Assembly: GCF_013602415.1 (NCBI RefSeq)
Contig: NZ_WPAG02000002.1
Coordinates: 4,219,480-4,283,479 of the forward strand
Length of the DNA: 64,000 nt
Direction: 5' to 3'
Source of the DNA: Rhodococcus sp. B50
GTDB taxonomy: Bacteria > Actinomycetota > Actinomycetes > Mycobacteriales > Mycobacteriaceae
Shown here: in pieces, positions 52,930 to 61,506 of the stretch
Layout: each line of letters begins with the position of its first letter
Numbering within the stretch: the stretch's first letter is position 1
The notes under the pieces: model-generated
Told to the model about the DNA's origin: nothing
The model's database searches: none
What the model saw: the letters and a program-made list of their open reading frames with translations, nothing else
Program-made: the position numbers and the translations under genes

Positions 52930-55068
52930 CTATTCGGTTTCACGGGGCACAACGTCGACGTTGATGCCGGTGAGCTGTGACTGGTTGCTGATGATGTCGT
53001 ATCCGTCTCGACCGACCGGCGCGAGGTGATTTACGTTGACGCCGGGGTGATGTCGTGCCACATTCAGGCTACGGGCGCGCTGCCCCCACCCGTGTGTCAT
53101 GGCGACGACTCCGGGCTTGAGTGCCGTGTCGTATGCCAGGACTGCGTCGAGTGAGCCGTAGCGGTTGTGGACGGTGACACAGTCGCCGTCCAGCAGGCCG
53201 CGACGCTCGGCGTCGATCGGGTTCATCCATAGTGGATTCTGTTGATGTGGAACTTGTTTGAACACAGAAATGTTGTGAAGCCAGCTGTTCACCATGTACG
53301 GGGTGCGTCGCGTGATCAGCTTGAGCTGATCAGGACTCTCTCCCGACAACTCGGTGAAGATATCCTCTGCCGTGCGGTATGCACGACGGAAGATGCTGGG
53401 GCAGCAATCCATCAGACCGTCGTCGTGTTGCACCGCAATTGTGAACACATGGGAGGGGACGGCCTCGGGCAGCACCGCGGTCTGACTCGGCATATCCTTC
53501 AGGGCTTCGATGCTCAGTCCGGCGCCGCGCATGGCCGCATCCGCGTTGGCGAGCGGATCGGGATCGGGATTGTCGAGTATCGTCTCGACCCCCATCTCCT
53601 GCTGGATGCGCGACAGGATCCACCAGTCGTCGCGACGTTCACCCTTGGGTGCCACCACTGCCGGGGTGTACTGCACGTAGGGTTCCATCGCGACCCCCAT
53701 CGTGTTCAGGAAGTTGACGTCTTCGTGCTCGAGCCAATCTGTCGCGGGCAGAACGTAATCCGAGATATCGCCGGTCACTGTTCGGTACAGGTCGATCGTC
53801 ACGATCAATTCCACGTCGTTCAGGGCGCGGCGAAGGTGCTCCTCGCCTCCCACCGACAACAGTGGGTTCCCGGAGATGACGATCAATGCACGAATCGGGT
53901 CGTCCGGATTCTCGATGTACTCGGACAGCCGGGCGGCGGGAAGATCTCCGCTGACCGTGCGGATCTCGCCGAGATGGTTCTCGAAGAACGGATTCTCGCG
54001 CTTGCGTTTCGAGTTCTGTACCACGTCGGCCATTCCGCGGGAGTAGATGTTTCCACCGCGCCGTCCGAGATTGCCGGAGAACAGGCTGATCATGTTGAGC
54101 ATCCAGTACGCGAGTGCGCCCTGTCTGCCCTGGTTGACACCCGTCGCCATGTAGATGCTGGCGGTGGGCGCGGCGCAGAAGTCGTGTGCAACCTCTCTGA
54201 TGGTGGCGACGTCGATTCCGGTGACTGCCGCGACCCGCTCGGCGGGGTACTTCGCCACGAAGTCGACGAGTTCGTCGATGTTGCGCGCGTGCTTTTCCAC
54301 TGCCGCGCGGTCGTAACCGATACGGAAGACGATCTCGTGCAGAAGTGCAGCGAGAAAATAGAAGTCGGTGTCGGGTCTGATCAGCAGCACGTCGCCCGTG
54401 TCCGGGTTCGACGACTCGATCTTGCGCGGATTGACGAACAGGACCGTGCCGCCGCGCTTCTTCACCGCTTTGATCTTGGCCATCGGGTCCGAGATGTGTA
54501 TGAGCGTCATGTGCGAGACCTGCGGATTGCTGCCCAGGCACAGGAAGTAGTCGGTGTGCAGCAGGTCCGGGATCGGATGAGCCATCGAAGCGCCGTAGAT
54601 CGCCTCGCTTGCAGCGTACTTGGCTGACGTATCCTGGGTGCCCGCACTGAATCGCATGCGGGTATCGAAGCCGCGTGCAATTGCTGCGGCATTGGCGTAG
54701 TACGTGCCGTTGAATGCCGACGGGTTGCCTTGATAGACGGCCAGCGCGTTGCGTCCGTGTCGGCGGCGGATGTCTCCGAGGGCGTCGGCGATCTCGCGCA
54801 CCGCGTCGTCCCAGTCGATCGGCACGAAATCGCCGACGTCCTCGTCGCGAGGGTTCGTGCGTTTCACAGGGCGATCGAGCCGGTCCGGATCGTTGTGGAC
54901 CTCGAGAAAGTGCACGCCCTTGTGGCAGGAGAAACCCTTGTGAACCGGGTGGTCTTTGTCGGGCTGCAGTCGGACCACCTGTTCGTCCCGCACATCGGCG
55001 ACCAGACCACAGGCCGGCTCGCAGATACGGCAGAACGTGTGTATTCGTCGCGTGCCCTGATCAACCAC
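52930..55068 (-). CDS. Molybdopterin (bis-MGD) oxidoreductase with [4Fe-4S], copy 3
   Basis: The 712-residue protein has the cluster motif Cys13, Cys16, Cys20 and Cys48 (CHKG). MGD segments include LGSNPQVSH and VLFVNPRKIESS, and the C-terminal part reads TRRTPYMVNSWLHNIS and AMTHGWGQRA. Asp146 (TQDTS) lies in the likely molybdenum-ligand region, as in copies 1 and 2. GTG 55068 is preferred because GGGAG lies 5 bases upstream. It follows the SDR gene by 50 bases, both on the minus strand. No partner iron-sulfur or membrane subunit is adjacent. Confidence 0.9.
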   Translation of the reverse strand: MVDQGTRRIHTFCRICEPACGLVADVRDEQVVRLQPDKDHPVHKGFSCHKGVHFLEVHNDPDRLDRPVKRTNPRDEDVGDFVPIDWDDAVREIADALGDIRRRHGRNALAVYQGNPSAFNGTYYANAAAIARGFDTRMRFSAGTQDTSAKYAASEAIYGASMAHPIPDLLHTDYFLCLGSNPQVSHMTLIHISDPMAKIKAVKKRGGTVLFVNPRKIESSNPDTGDVLLIRPDTDFYFLAALLHEIVFRIGYDRAAVEKHARNIDELVDFVAKYPAERVAAVTGIDVATIREVAHDFCAAPTASIYMATGVNQGRQGALAYWMLNMISLFSGNLGRRGGNIYSRGMADVVQNSKRKRENPFFENHLGEIRTVSGDLPAARLSEYIENPDDPIRALIVISGNPLLSVGGEEHLRRALNDVELIVTIDLYRTVTGDISDYVLPATDWLEHEDVNFLNTMGVAMEPYVQYTPAVVAPKGERRDDWWILSRIQQEMGVETILDNPDPDPLANADAAMRGAGLSIEALKDMPSQTAVLPEAVPSHVFTIAVQHDDGLMDCCPSIFRRAYRTAEDIFTELSGESPDQLKLITRRTPYMVNSWLHNISVFKQVPHQQNPLWMNPIDAERRGLLDGDCVTVHNRYGSLDAVLAYDTALKPGVVAMTHGWGQRARSLNVARHHPGVNVNHLAPVGRDGYDIISNQSQLTGINVDVVPRETE

Positions 55069-55118
55069 CGATACTCCCGTACTCCGTTGGTTCGGAACCG
55101 AAAAGACCGGGCCTGCGG

Positions 55119-55958
55119 TCAGTGGGCGGATGCCCTGCCGGATGCGGCCCGCGCCTCCTCCAGATAGTTGGACGGCCATTTCTTACCGAGGGTGAGCCCG
55201 CCGTCCACACCGAGCGACTGTCCGGTGACGAACGCCGAGTCGTCGGATGCGAGATAAGCGGCGGCATACGCAAGGTCCTCGGGTTCGCCGGCCCGGGGGA
55301 TGGGCTGGAACTTGCCGAGGCTCCGGCGCACGGCTTCGACGCTGCGATCGAGGGCTTCGTCCTCGAGTCCTGCTCCGTGACCCACGATCCGGGTGGCGAC
55401 GCCTCCCGGAACGAGAGCATTGACGCGAATACTGAATTCTGCGAGTTCCACCGCAGCGGTTCGCGTCAACTGCAGCACCGCGGCTTTCGCTGCGCTGTAC
55501 GGATGGGGCCCGAATCCCGTGCGCACACCGGCAACGCTCGAAACGTTGACGATGCTGCCCGAGCCCTGGTCGCGCATCACGCGCGCGGCGTGCTTGGTCC
55601 CGAGGAACGCGCTGCGTGCAAGCACGGCGAAGCCGTCCTCCCATTCCTCGAGGGAGGTGTTCTCGAGGAAGGTCCACGCGCCGACCCGCCCGGCATTGTT
55701 GACCATGCAGTCCAGTCGTCCGAATCGGTCGACGGCGAGCGCCACTGCCGCCGCGACGTCCGACTCCTCCCGGACATCGGTGTGTATGTAGATGCCATGC
55801 TCGCCGAGTTCGGCGGCTACGGCTTCGCCACGGGAGTCGTCGATGTCGGCGACGACGACACGGGCGCCACGCTCTGCGAATATGCGCGCAGTGGCGGCGC
55901 CGATCCCGCTGGCCGCGCCTGTGACCACGGCTACCTTGCCGTCGAGGGTCGTCATCAT
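55119..55958 (-). CDS. Short-chain dehydrogenase/reductase
   Basis: The 279-residue classical SDR has TGAASGIG near residue 14, an Asp after the second strand (VVVADIDDSRG) that favours NAD over NADP, VNNAG, and the catalytic Tyr-x3-Lys in HPYSAAKAA with Ser in VNVSSVAG. It would oxidise a secondary alcohol. It is divergent from the crotonase gene at 56048, with the island motif (copy C) in between, and leads into copy 3. Confidence 0.9.
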   Translation of the reverse strand: MMTTLDGKVAVVTGAASGIGAATARIFAERGARVVVADIDDSRGEAVAAELGEHGIYIHTDVREESDVAAAVALAVDRFGRLDCMVNNAGRVGAWTFLENTSLEEWEDGFAVLARSAFLGTKHAARVMRDQGSGSIVNVSSVAGVRTGFGPHPYSAAKAAVLQLTRTAAVELAEFSIRVNALVPGGVATRIVGHGAGLEDEALDRSVEAVRRSLGKFQPIPRAGEPEDLAYAAAYLASDDSAFVTGQSLGVDGGLTLGKKWPSNYLEEARAASGRASAH

Positions 55959-55994
55959 CGGCTCCTTCGATTGCGTTCCGGTTCTCCGGGGCTT

Positions 55995-56010
55995 AATCTA
56001 AAGCCATTAG
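55995..56010 (-). promoter_or_regulatory. Island operator motif, copy C
   Basis: On the minus strand this reads CTAATGGCTTTAGATT, matching the motif at all informative positions. The core CTAAAGCCATTAG on the plus strand is itself a near palindrome (5 of 6 pairs). It sits between the divergent SDR and crotonase genes and could control both. Confidence 0.6.
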
Positions 56011-56047
56011 CCTCTGCCTGTCGAATCCGTCACATCTGGGAGATTGT

Positions 56048-56863
56048 GTGTCCGATGCGAAACTGGTCCTGACCGAACGGCCGCGTCCGGGCATTCTGCT
56101 CGTCCGGCTCAATCGTCCGGACGAGCTCAACGCCATGAACGTCGACCTCATCGATGCAGTACACGACGTGCTCGACGAGGTGCGCGACGATTCGAATACT
56201 CGCGCGATCGTCCTCACCGGCGAAGGACGCGCCTTCTGTGCAGGACTGGACCTGCGCGGATACGGGACGCCGCAGGGCGCTACGGAGGGTGAGGGCCGCG
56301 CCCAGATCGGATTGCGGGTGCAGAAGCACATCGCGGGTCTCGTCGACGCCTTCCGCAGCACCCGTGCCCCCATCATCGCGGCCGTCAACGGCGCAGCCGC
56401 CGGCGGAGGGATGTCGCTGGCACTCATGGCCGACATCCGCATTGCGTCCGAGGCCGCGGTCTTCCACGCCGCATTCATCCGCCGAGGCCTGTCCAACTGC
56501 GACATCGGGATGAGCTGGCTGCTACCGCGGATGATCGGTTTCTCCCGAGCCGCGCAGATCATGCTCACCGGACGGTCCATCGACGCGGCCGAGGCTGAGC
56601 GCATCGGGCTCGTCTCGTCCGTCGAACCGGCCGACTCTCTGCTCGAGACCGCGCTCGACACCGCCGACGCGATCGCCCAGAACAGCCCGTTCGGGGTCTG
56701 GATGACGAAGGAAGTCATGTGGTCGAACCTCGAATCGCCGAGCATGCGTGCAGCGATCGACCTCGAGAACCGCACCCAGATTCTCAGCTCGCTCACGCGG
56801 GACCACCGGGAGGCCGTCGTGTCGTTCCTCGAGAAGCGCCCGCCCGAGTTCAAGAACCACTGA
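56048..56863 (+). CDS. Crotonase superfamily protein lacking hydratase glutamates
   Basis: The 271-residue protein has the oxyanion-hole segment FCAGLDLRGYG and AAAGGGMSLALMAD. Where an enoyl-CoA hydratase has Glu, these positions are Ser (GGGMSL) and Phe (FHAAFIRRGL). An Asp in LSNCDIGMSWLLPR aligns with the acidic residue used by dienoyl-CoA isomerases and some ring-opening crotonases. It is therefore more likely an isomerase or C-C hydrolase than a hydratase. GTG 56048 is taken as start. An LLM gene follows 54 bases later. Confidence 0.85.
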   Translation: MSDAKLVLTERPRPGILLVRLNRPDELNAMNVDLIDAVHDVLDEVRDDSNTRAIVLTGEGRAFCAGLDLRGYGTPQGATEGEGRAQIGLRVQKHIAGLVDAFRSTRAPIIAAVNGAAAGGGMSLALMADIRIASEAAVFHAAFIRRGLSNCDIGMSWLLPRMIGFSRAAQIMLTGRSIDAAEAERIGLVSSVEPADSLLETALDTADAIAQNSPFGVWMTKEVMWSNLESPSMRAAIDLENRTQILSSLTRDHREAVVSFLEKRPPEFKNH

Positions 56864-56917
56864 TCGACATCTGTCGGCGCGAGTCGTCGACACACGGCAC
56901 AAAGCGATGAGGGTCGA

Positions 56918-57955
56918 ATGAAAGTAGGAGTTGCTGCCGGCTACTGGGGCTCCGGCCCGCCACGGCACGTCGAACGGATACTCACCGAGGCGGAGGCGCT
57001 CGGCGTCGACAGCTTCTGGACGGCGGAAACGTACGGGTCCGATGCGTTGACGCCCCTCGCCTGGTGGGGAGCCCGGACATCCACCATCAAACTCGGTACG
57101 TCGGTGTGCCAGATGTCCGCGCGCACCCCTACGGCGCTCGCCATGGCGGCCCTGACGCTCGACCATCTCAGTGGTGGGCGCGCGATCATCGGGATCGGGG
57201 CGTCGGGACCGCAGGTCGTCGAAGGCTGGTACGGGCAGCCGTACCCGCGCCCCCTCGAACGCACCCGCGAATACATCGAGATCATGCGCAAGGTGTGGGC
57301 ACGCGAGGAACCGGTCACCTATTCGGGACGGCACTACCAATTGCCGTTCCCGGGCGGAGCGGGGCTGGGGAAGCCGCTCAAGTCGATCGTCCACCCGCTT
57401 CGCAACGACATCCCGGTTTATATGGGCGCCGAAGGACCGAAGAACGTCGCGCTCGCCGCCGAGATCGCCGACGGCTGGACTCCCTTGTGGTTCTCACCCA
57501 AGAGTGACGACTTCTACCGAAAGGCTCTCGCCGAGGGCTTCGGCCGCGTCGGCGCGCGCCGCACCCAGGACGATTTCGAGATCGCCAACGTGTGCTGGCT
57601 CGTCGAGAACGACGATGTGGAGAAGGCGGCTTCCCGGCTCAAGCCGACGATCGCGCTGTACGCCGGCGGCATGGGTGCCAAGGACGCCAACTTCCACAAC
57701 GATGTGTTCGTGCGCATGGGATGGGGCGAGGCCTGTGCTGAGATCCAGGAGCTCTATCTGAGCGGCCGTCCCGACCTCGCAGCGCAGGCCGTGCCGACCG
57801 AGATGGTCGAGGATGTGGCTCTGGTCGGCCCCGCCGACAAGATCATCGAAGAGATCGAAACCAAGTGGAAGCAGACCTGCCTCACCACTCTCATTCTCGG
57901 TGGGTGGCCCAAGCCGGAGAACCGCGAGCGAATTCTGGAGGCTGTGCAATCGTGA
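56918..57955 (+). CDS. LLM-class (luciferase-like, F420-type) oxidoreductase
   Basis: The 345-residue TIM-barrel protein matches the F420-dependent branch of luciferase-like oxidoreductases: MKVGVAAGYWGSGP, FWTAETYGSDALTPLAW, IKLGTSVCQMSARTP, and DHLSGGRAIIGIGASGPQVVEGW (read in parts). Such enzymes reduce or dehydrogenate C=C or C-OH groups with F420 or act as flavin monooxygenases. The stop overlaps the next gene (GTGA), so it is co-translated with the thiolase-like protein. Confidence 0.88.
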   Translation: MKVGVAAGYWGSGPPRHVERILTEAEALGVDSFWTAETYGSDALTPLAWWGARTSTIKLGTSVCQMSARTPTALAMAALTLDHLSGGRAIIGIGASGPQVVEGWYGQPYPRPLERTREYIEIMRKVWAREEPVTYSGRHYQLPFPGGAGLGKPLKSIVHPLRNDIPVYMGAEGPKNVALAAEIADGWTPLWFSPKSDDFYRKALAEGFGRVGARRTQDDFEIANVCWLVENDDVEKAASRLKPTIALYAGGMGAKDANFHNDVFVRMGWGEACAEIQELYLSGRPDLAAQAVPTEMVEDVALVGPADKIIEEIETKWKQTCLTTLILGGWPKPENRERILEAVQS

Positions 57956-59433
57956 GTTCGGATCCGAGAACGCCGATCCTGGTAGGAAGCGGCCAGATCT
58001 GCGAACGTGACGGCGGTGTGGAGCCGATCGAACTGATGGTGCGCGCGGCGCGTGCCGCCGCGGCCGATGCCGGAGCGGAGAAACTGCTCGAACTGGTCGA
58101 TTCGGTGCGTGTCGTCGGCTTGTTGTCGTGGCGGTACCGCGATCCGGGCGCACTCGTCGCCGAGCGCATCGGAGCAACCGTCCGGCACACCGGTTACTCC
58201 GGGAACGGCGGCAGCACGCCGCAGGTCTTCGTCAACGGTGCCGCCGAGGACATCGCTGCGGGCCGGGCGGACGTGGTGCTCATCGGTGGCGCCGAATCCT
58301 GGCGGACCCGCACGAAGATGCGAGCACAGAAGCTTCGTCCCGAGTGGACTGTGCAGGACGAGTCGATACCTGCTGCCGAGATCATGGTGACCGACGTGCC
58401 GATGGAGGCGGAGAGCGAGCGGCGGATCGGTCTCGACCGGCCGTCGTACGTCTACCCGCTCTTCGAGCAGGCGCTCCGCATCTCGGCGGGACGTTCGATC
58501 GAGGCGCATCGGAAATTCATCGGTGACCTGTGGGCCCGGTTCAGCGACGTCGCGGCGACCAACCCGAACGCATGGGTGCAACGCACGTACACCGCCGACG
58601 AGATCGCAGTGCCATCCCCTGACAACCGGATGATCTCGACGCCCTACACGAAGCTGCTCAATTCGAACAACATGGTCGATCAGAGCGCGATGCTGCTGAT
58701 GTGTTCGGTCGAGGTCGCGACGCGACTCGGAATCCCGCGGGAGAACTGGGTCTTTCCCCAGGCCGGCACGGAGTCGCACGATACCTACGCAATCGCGGAG
58801 CGGTATGCGCTCGACGAGTCTCCCGCGATCCGCATCGCGGGGGCGCGTGCGCTGGAACTCGCGGGTATCGGCATCGACGACGTCTCGTACGTCGATGTGT
58901 ACTCGTGCTTCCCGTCGGCAGTGCAGGTCGCGGCGAACGAACTCGGTCTCGCATCGGACGATCCGGCCCGGCCGCTGACCGTCACGGGTGGGCTCACCTT
59001 CGGAGGCGGCCCGTGGAACAACTACGTCAGCCATTCGATTGCGACCATGATGAACCGGTTGCGCGAGTCTCCCGGTGTGTACGGTCTCGTGACCGCCAAC
59101 AGCGGGTATCTGACGAAGCACGCGATGGGTGTGTATCGCACCGAGCCGCCCGCAGGCGGATTCCGGCGCGTGGACGTGCAGGCAGAAGTCGATGTCGAGC
59201 CGCGGACCCGGGCGCTGATCGCGTACGAAGGACCGGCGACCGCGGAATCGTGGACGGTGGCCTACGGACGTGACGGTTCTCCGGAACGGGGTTTTCTCGC
59301 CGCTCGAACCCCAGCAGGTGAACGCACCCTCGCCACCTCGACGGACACCGCCGATCTCGAACGTCTGGCATCGGACGATGTTGCTGGTCAACGGGTCGAT
59401 ATCGCCGAAGACGGACACTTCCGTCTCGGGTGA
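57952..59433 (+). CDS. Thiolase-fold protein without nucleophilic cysteine
   Basis: The 493-residue protein is of the acetyl-CoA acetyltransferase-like group common in actinobacterial lipid and steroid clusters. Where thiolases have the nucleophilic Cys, the region (residues 82-90) reads YSGNGGSTP, with no Cys. Later segments, such as DVYSCFPSAVQVAANELG, GGLTFGGGPWNNY and NSGYLTKHAMGVY, keep the thiolase layout with the His of the second active-site loop changed. A C-terminal domain of about 100 residues follows. It may be an aldolase-like or accessory subunit. GTG overlaps the LLM stop. Confidence 0.85.
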   Translation: MSSDPRTPILVGSGQICERDGGVEPIELMVRAARAAAADAGAEKLLELVDSVRVVGLLSWRYRDPGALVAERIGATVRHTGYSGNGGSTPQVFVNGAAEDIAAGRADVVLIGGAESWRTRTKMRAQKLRPEWTVQDESIPAAEIMVTDVPMEAESERRIGLDRPSYVYPLFEQALRISAGRSIEAHRKFIGDLWARFSDVAATNPNAWVQRTYTADEIAVPSPDNRMISTPYTKLLNSNNMVDQSAMLLMCSVEVATRLGIPRENWVFPQAGTESHDTYAIAERYALDESPAIRIAGARALELAGIGIDDVSYVDVYSCFPSAVQVAANELGLASDDPARPLTVTGGLTFGGGPWNNYVSHSIATMMNRLRESPGVYGLVTANSGYLTKHAMGVYRTEPPAGGFRRVDVQAEVDVEPRTRALIAYEGPATAESWTVAYGRDGSPERGFLAARTPAGERTLATSTDTADLERLASDDVAGQRVDIAEDGHFRLG

Positions 59434-59446
59434 CGTTGACGAGCAT

Positions 59447-59462
59447 TATCTAACGACATAAG
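59447..59462 (-). promoter_or_regulatory. Island operator motif, copy E
   Basis: On the minus strand this reads CTTATGTCGTTAGATA, matching the motif with two mismatches. It lies 53 bases before the NTF2-like gene, in the 82-base gap that separates this unit from the thiolase-like gene. Confidence 0.55.
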
Positions 59463-59515
59463 GTTAATTCCAGTGGTGGGCGCGCGGTCCACGGCCGATG
59501 AACGAGGAGGGTGCA

Positions 59516-59833
59516 ATGTCGGTTGAAGAATTCCGGATCCTGTACACGCAACACGTGGGCTACGTGGCCGACGGCGACATGAAGGCCGCACTCGCCGACA
59601 TGGTTCGCGAGAACATTCCCCAGGTCTTCGAGGGTGTCGACAGTCCGCGCGAGGCACCGAAGAGCTTCGAGATCAAGGACGTCCGTGCGGAAGGCGACCT
59701 CATGGTGGGCGAAACCGTCTACGACATGGGTGACCGCACAATCGGATTGCGCTCGATCTGGGAGCTCCACGACGGACGCTGGCTCGCCGCGAAACTGGAG
59801 AACTTCCCGACCGAAACGGAAGCGAACGCATGA
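59516..59833 (+). CDS. Small NTF2/SnoaL-like protein
   Basis: The 105-residue protein has a helical start (FRILYTQHVGYVADGDMKAAL), two or three beta strands and a closing segment SIWELHDGRWLAAKLENF typical of NTF2-like alpha+beta cone folds. I do not recognise a specific function. ATG 59516 follows GGAGGG. Its stop overlaps the DUF35 gene start by 4 bases (ATGA), so it may be a subunit or a partner of the DUF35/thiolase complex. Confidence 0.65.
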   Translation: MSVEEFRILYTQHVGYVADGDMKAALADMVRENIPQVFEGVDSPREAPKSFEIKDVRAEGDLMVGETVYDMGDRTIGLRSIWELHDGRWLAAKLENFPTETEANA

Positions 59834-60282
59834 CAGGCACGGAAATTGCTACCGAGCCGTGGGGCCCGACGCCGGACGGACTGGACAGACCGTACTGGGA
59901 CGGACTCCTCGCCGGTGAACTGAGACTTCAGCGCTGCACGGACTGTCGCACCTGGATATGGGGCCCCCAGGCCATCTGCGGCAACTGCCACAGCTTCGAC
60001 ATCGGGTGGGAAACCGTCGAACCCGTCGGCACCGTGTACAGCTGGAATCGCAGTTGGTACCCGTACATGGAGGAATACGCGGATCGCATTCCATACGTGT
60101 CCGTCCTCGTCGAACTACCGCACGCTGACGGCCGACGGGTGCTCGGCATCCTCACCGACGACATCGACGCGGACCCGAAAATCGGCGACCCGGTCGTCGG
60201 CGTCCTGGAGCGGGCCGAGGGTGCAACCTGGCCGCTGCTGCGCTGGCACCGGAAGAACGAAACCGCAGAGGGAGAACAGTGA
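59830..60282 (+). CDS. DUF35 Zn-ribbon/OB-fold protein (ChsH2/acyl-CoA partner type)
   Basis: The 150-residue protein has a rubredoxin-like zinc ribbon with Cys36, Cys39, Cys50 and Cys53, followed by an OB fold (GTVYSWNRSWYPY and ILTDDIDADPKIGD). DUF35 proteins form complexes with Ltp-type thiolase-fold proteins; in steroid degraders the ChsH2-Ltp2 pair is a retro-aldolase. Start overlaps the NTF2-like gene and stop overlaps the thiolase-like gene, consistent with a stoichiometric complex. Confidence 0.9.
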   Translation: MTGTEIATEPWGPTPDGLDRPYWDGLLAGELRLQRCTDCRTWIWGPQAICGNCHSFDIGWETVEPVGTVYSWNRSWYPYMEEYADRIPYVSVLVELPHADGRRVLGILTDDIDADPKIGDPVVGVLERAEGATWPLLRWHRKNETAEGEQ

Positions 60283-61475
60283 TGAGCGCCAACATCATGC
60301 GCGGCGCAGCTGCGGTGGTCGGAATCGCCGAGCAGCACTACCGTCGCGGCGAAGCTCCCCACAGCGAGAAGCGCATGACCCTCGAGGTCATCCTGGCCGC
60401 CTGTGCCGACGCCGGCATCAATCCTCGTGAGATCGACGGGTTCGTCTCCTACGCGGGTGGAGCCAACGACGGCGCCATCATCGGCGGGGCTCTGCTGATC
60501 GACGAACTGCGCTGGTCGAACATGATGTGGGGCGGCGGCGGCGGTAGCGTCGCAGCCGCCATCACCAATGCGGCCACCGCGATCGCTGCCGGACAGGCCG
60601 ATTGCGTCGTCGTGTATCGGGCTATGTCGCAGGAAGATACCGGCCGGCTCGGTTACGCGAAGTACCACTACGGCAGCCACTTCCTCGCCCACGGCGTCGG
60701 TTCGCCCGCGCAGATCTGCGCGATGCGTACCCAGCGGATGCTCGAACACGGTGGGGTGCCGCGCTCGGCGATGCGTGCGCTCGTCCTCGCGTCGTACCGG
60801 CACGCGCAGAACAACCCGACAGCACAGGGCTACGGGCGGCCGCTCGACGAAGAGACCTACGAGAAGTCCAGGTTGATCGCGGAACCGTTCCACCTGTTCG
60901 ACTGCTCCCGCGAAAGCGACGGTGCGGTTGCGCTCGTGCTGGTCTCCGCCGACCGGGCCAAGACACTCCGCCCCGATCCTGCCTACCTGCTGGCCGGTGC
61001 GCAGGGCGCTCCGGGCGGTTACTCGGAACTGATCGACAACGATCTCGACGAGCAGTACATGAGCGCCGGCTTCGGGCCGGCCAACAACGGAAAGCCCGGC
61101 GTCGCCGAAAGACTCTGGGCAGCAGCTGGTCTCGGACCGGACGATGTCGATGTGGCACAGGTTTACGAGAACTTCAGCGGACCGGCCGTCGCAGCACTGA
61201 TCGACCACGGCCTGTGCCCACCGGGCGAAGCCGCCGGCACCTTCATGACTGTCGACAACCTCGTCGCTCCGACCGGAAAGCTGCCGATCAACACCAGCGG
61301 TGGCAACCTCGCCGACTCGTTCATCAACGGCCTGAACCTCGCGGTCGAGGCGGTACGACAGATTCGCGGGACCTCCACCAACCCGGTGGAAGGCGCGAAG
61401 ACCTCGTTGTTCATCGGTGGGCCGATGGCGCCGCTCGTCAGCTCGGTGCTGTTCGGCCACGAAGACACCCTCTGA
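60282..61475 (+). CDS. Ltp2-type thiolase-fold protein, probable aldolase
   Basis: The 397-residue protein has the lipid-transfer-protein thiolase layout: AIAAGQADCVVVYRAM, DVAQVYENFSGPAVAAL, and LPINTSGGNLADSF near the C-terminus. The nucleophilic-Cys region (about residues 82-90) reads MWGGGGGSV, so the Cys is absent. This matches Ltp2-type retro-aldolases rather than thiolases. ATG 60282 shares one base with the DUF35 stop (GTGATG). An aldehyde dehydrogenase gene follows 31 bases later, fitting release of an aldehyde. Confidence 0.88.
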   Translation: MSANIMRGAAAVVGIAEQHYRRGEAPHSEKRMTLEVILAACADAGINPREIDGFVSYAGGANDGAIIGGALLIDELRWSNMMWGGGGGSVAAAITNAATAIAAGQADCVVVYRAMSQEDTGRLGYAKYHYGSHFLAHGVGSPAQICAMRTQRMLEHGGVPRSAMRALVLASYRHAQNNPTAQGYGRPLDEETYEKSRLIAEPFHLFDCSRESDGAVALVLVSADRAKTLRPDPAYLLAGAQGAPGGYSELIDNDLDEQYMSAGFGPANNGKPGVAERLWAAAGLGPDDVDVAQVYENFSGPAVAALIDHGLCPPGEAAGTFMTVDNLVAPTGKLPINTSGGNLADSFINGLNLAVEAVRQIRGTSTNPVEGAKTSLFIGGPMAPLVSSVLFGHEDTL

Positions 61476-61506
61476 CCCTCGGCTCGACCCCTGCGGAAGG
61501 CACGGC

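Noticed and set aside
60282..61475. Classical beta-ketothiolase
   Set aside because: The nucleophilic cysteine region is glycine-rich without Cys, and a DUF35 partner is fused by overlap, which fits the aldolase-type Ltp group.
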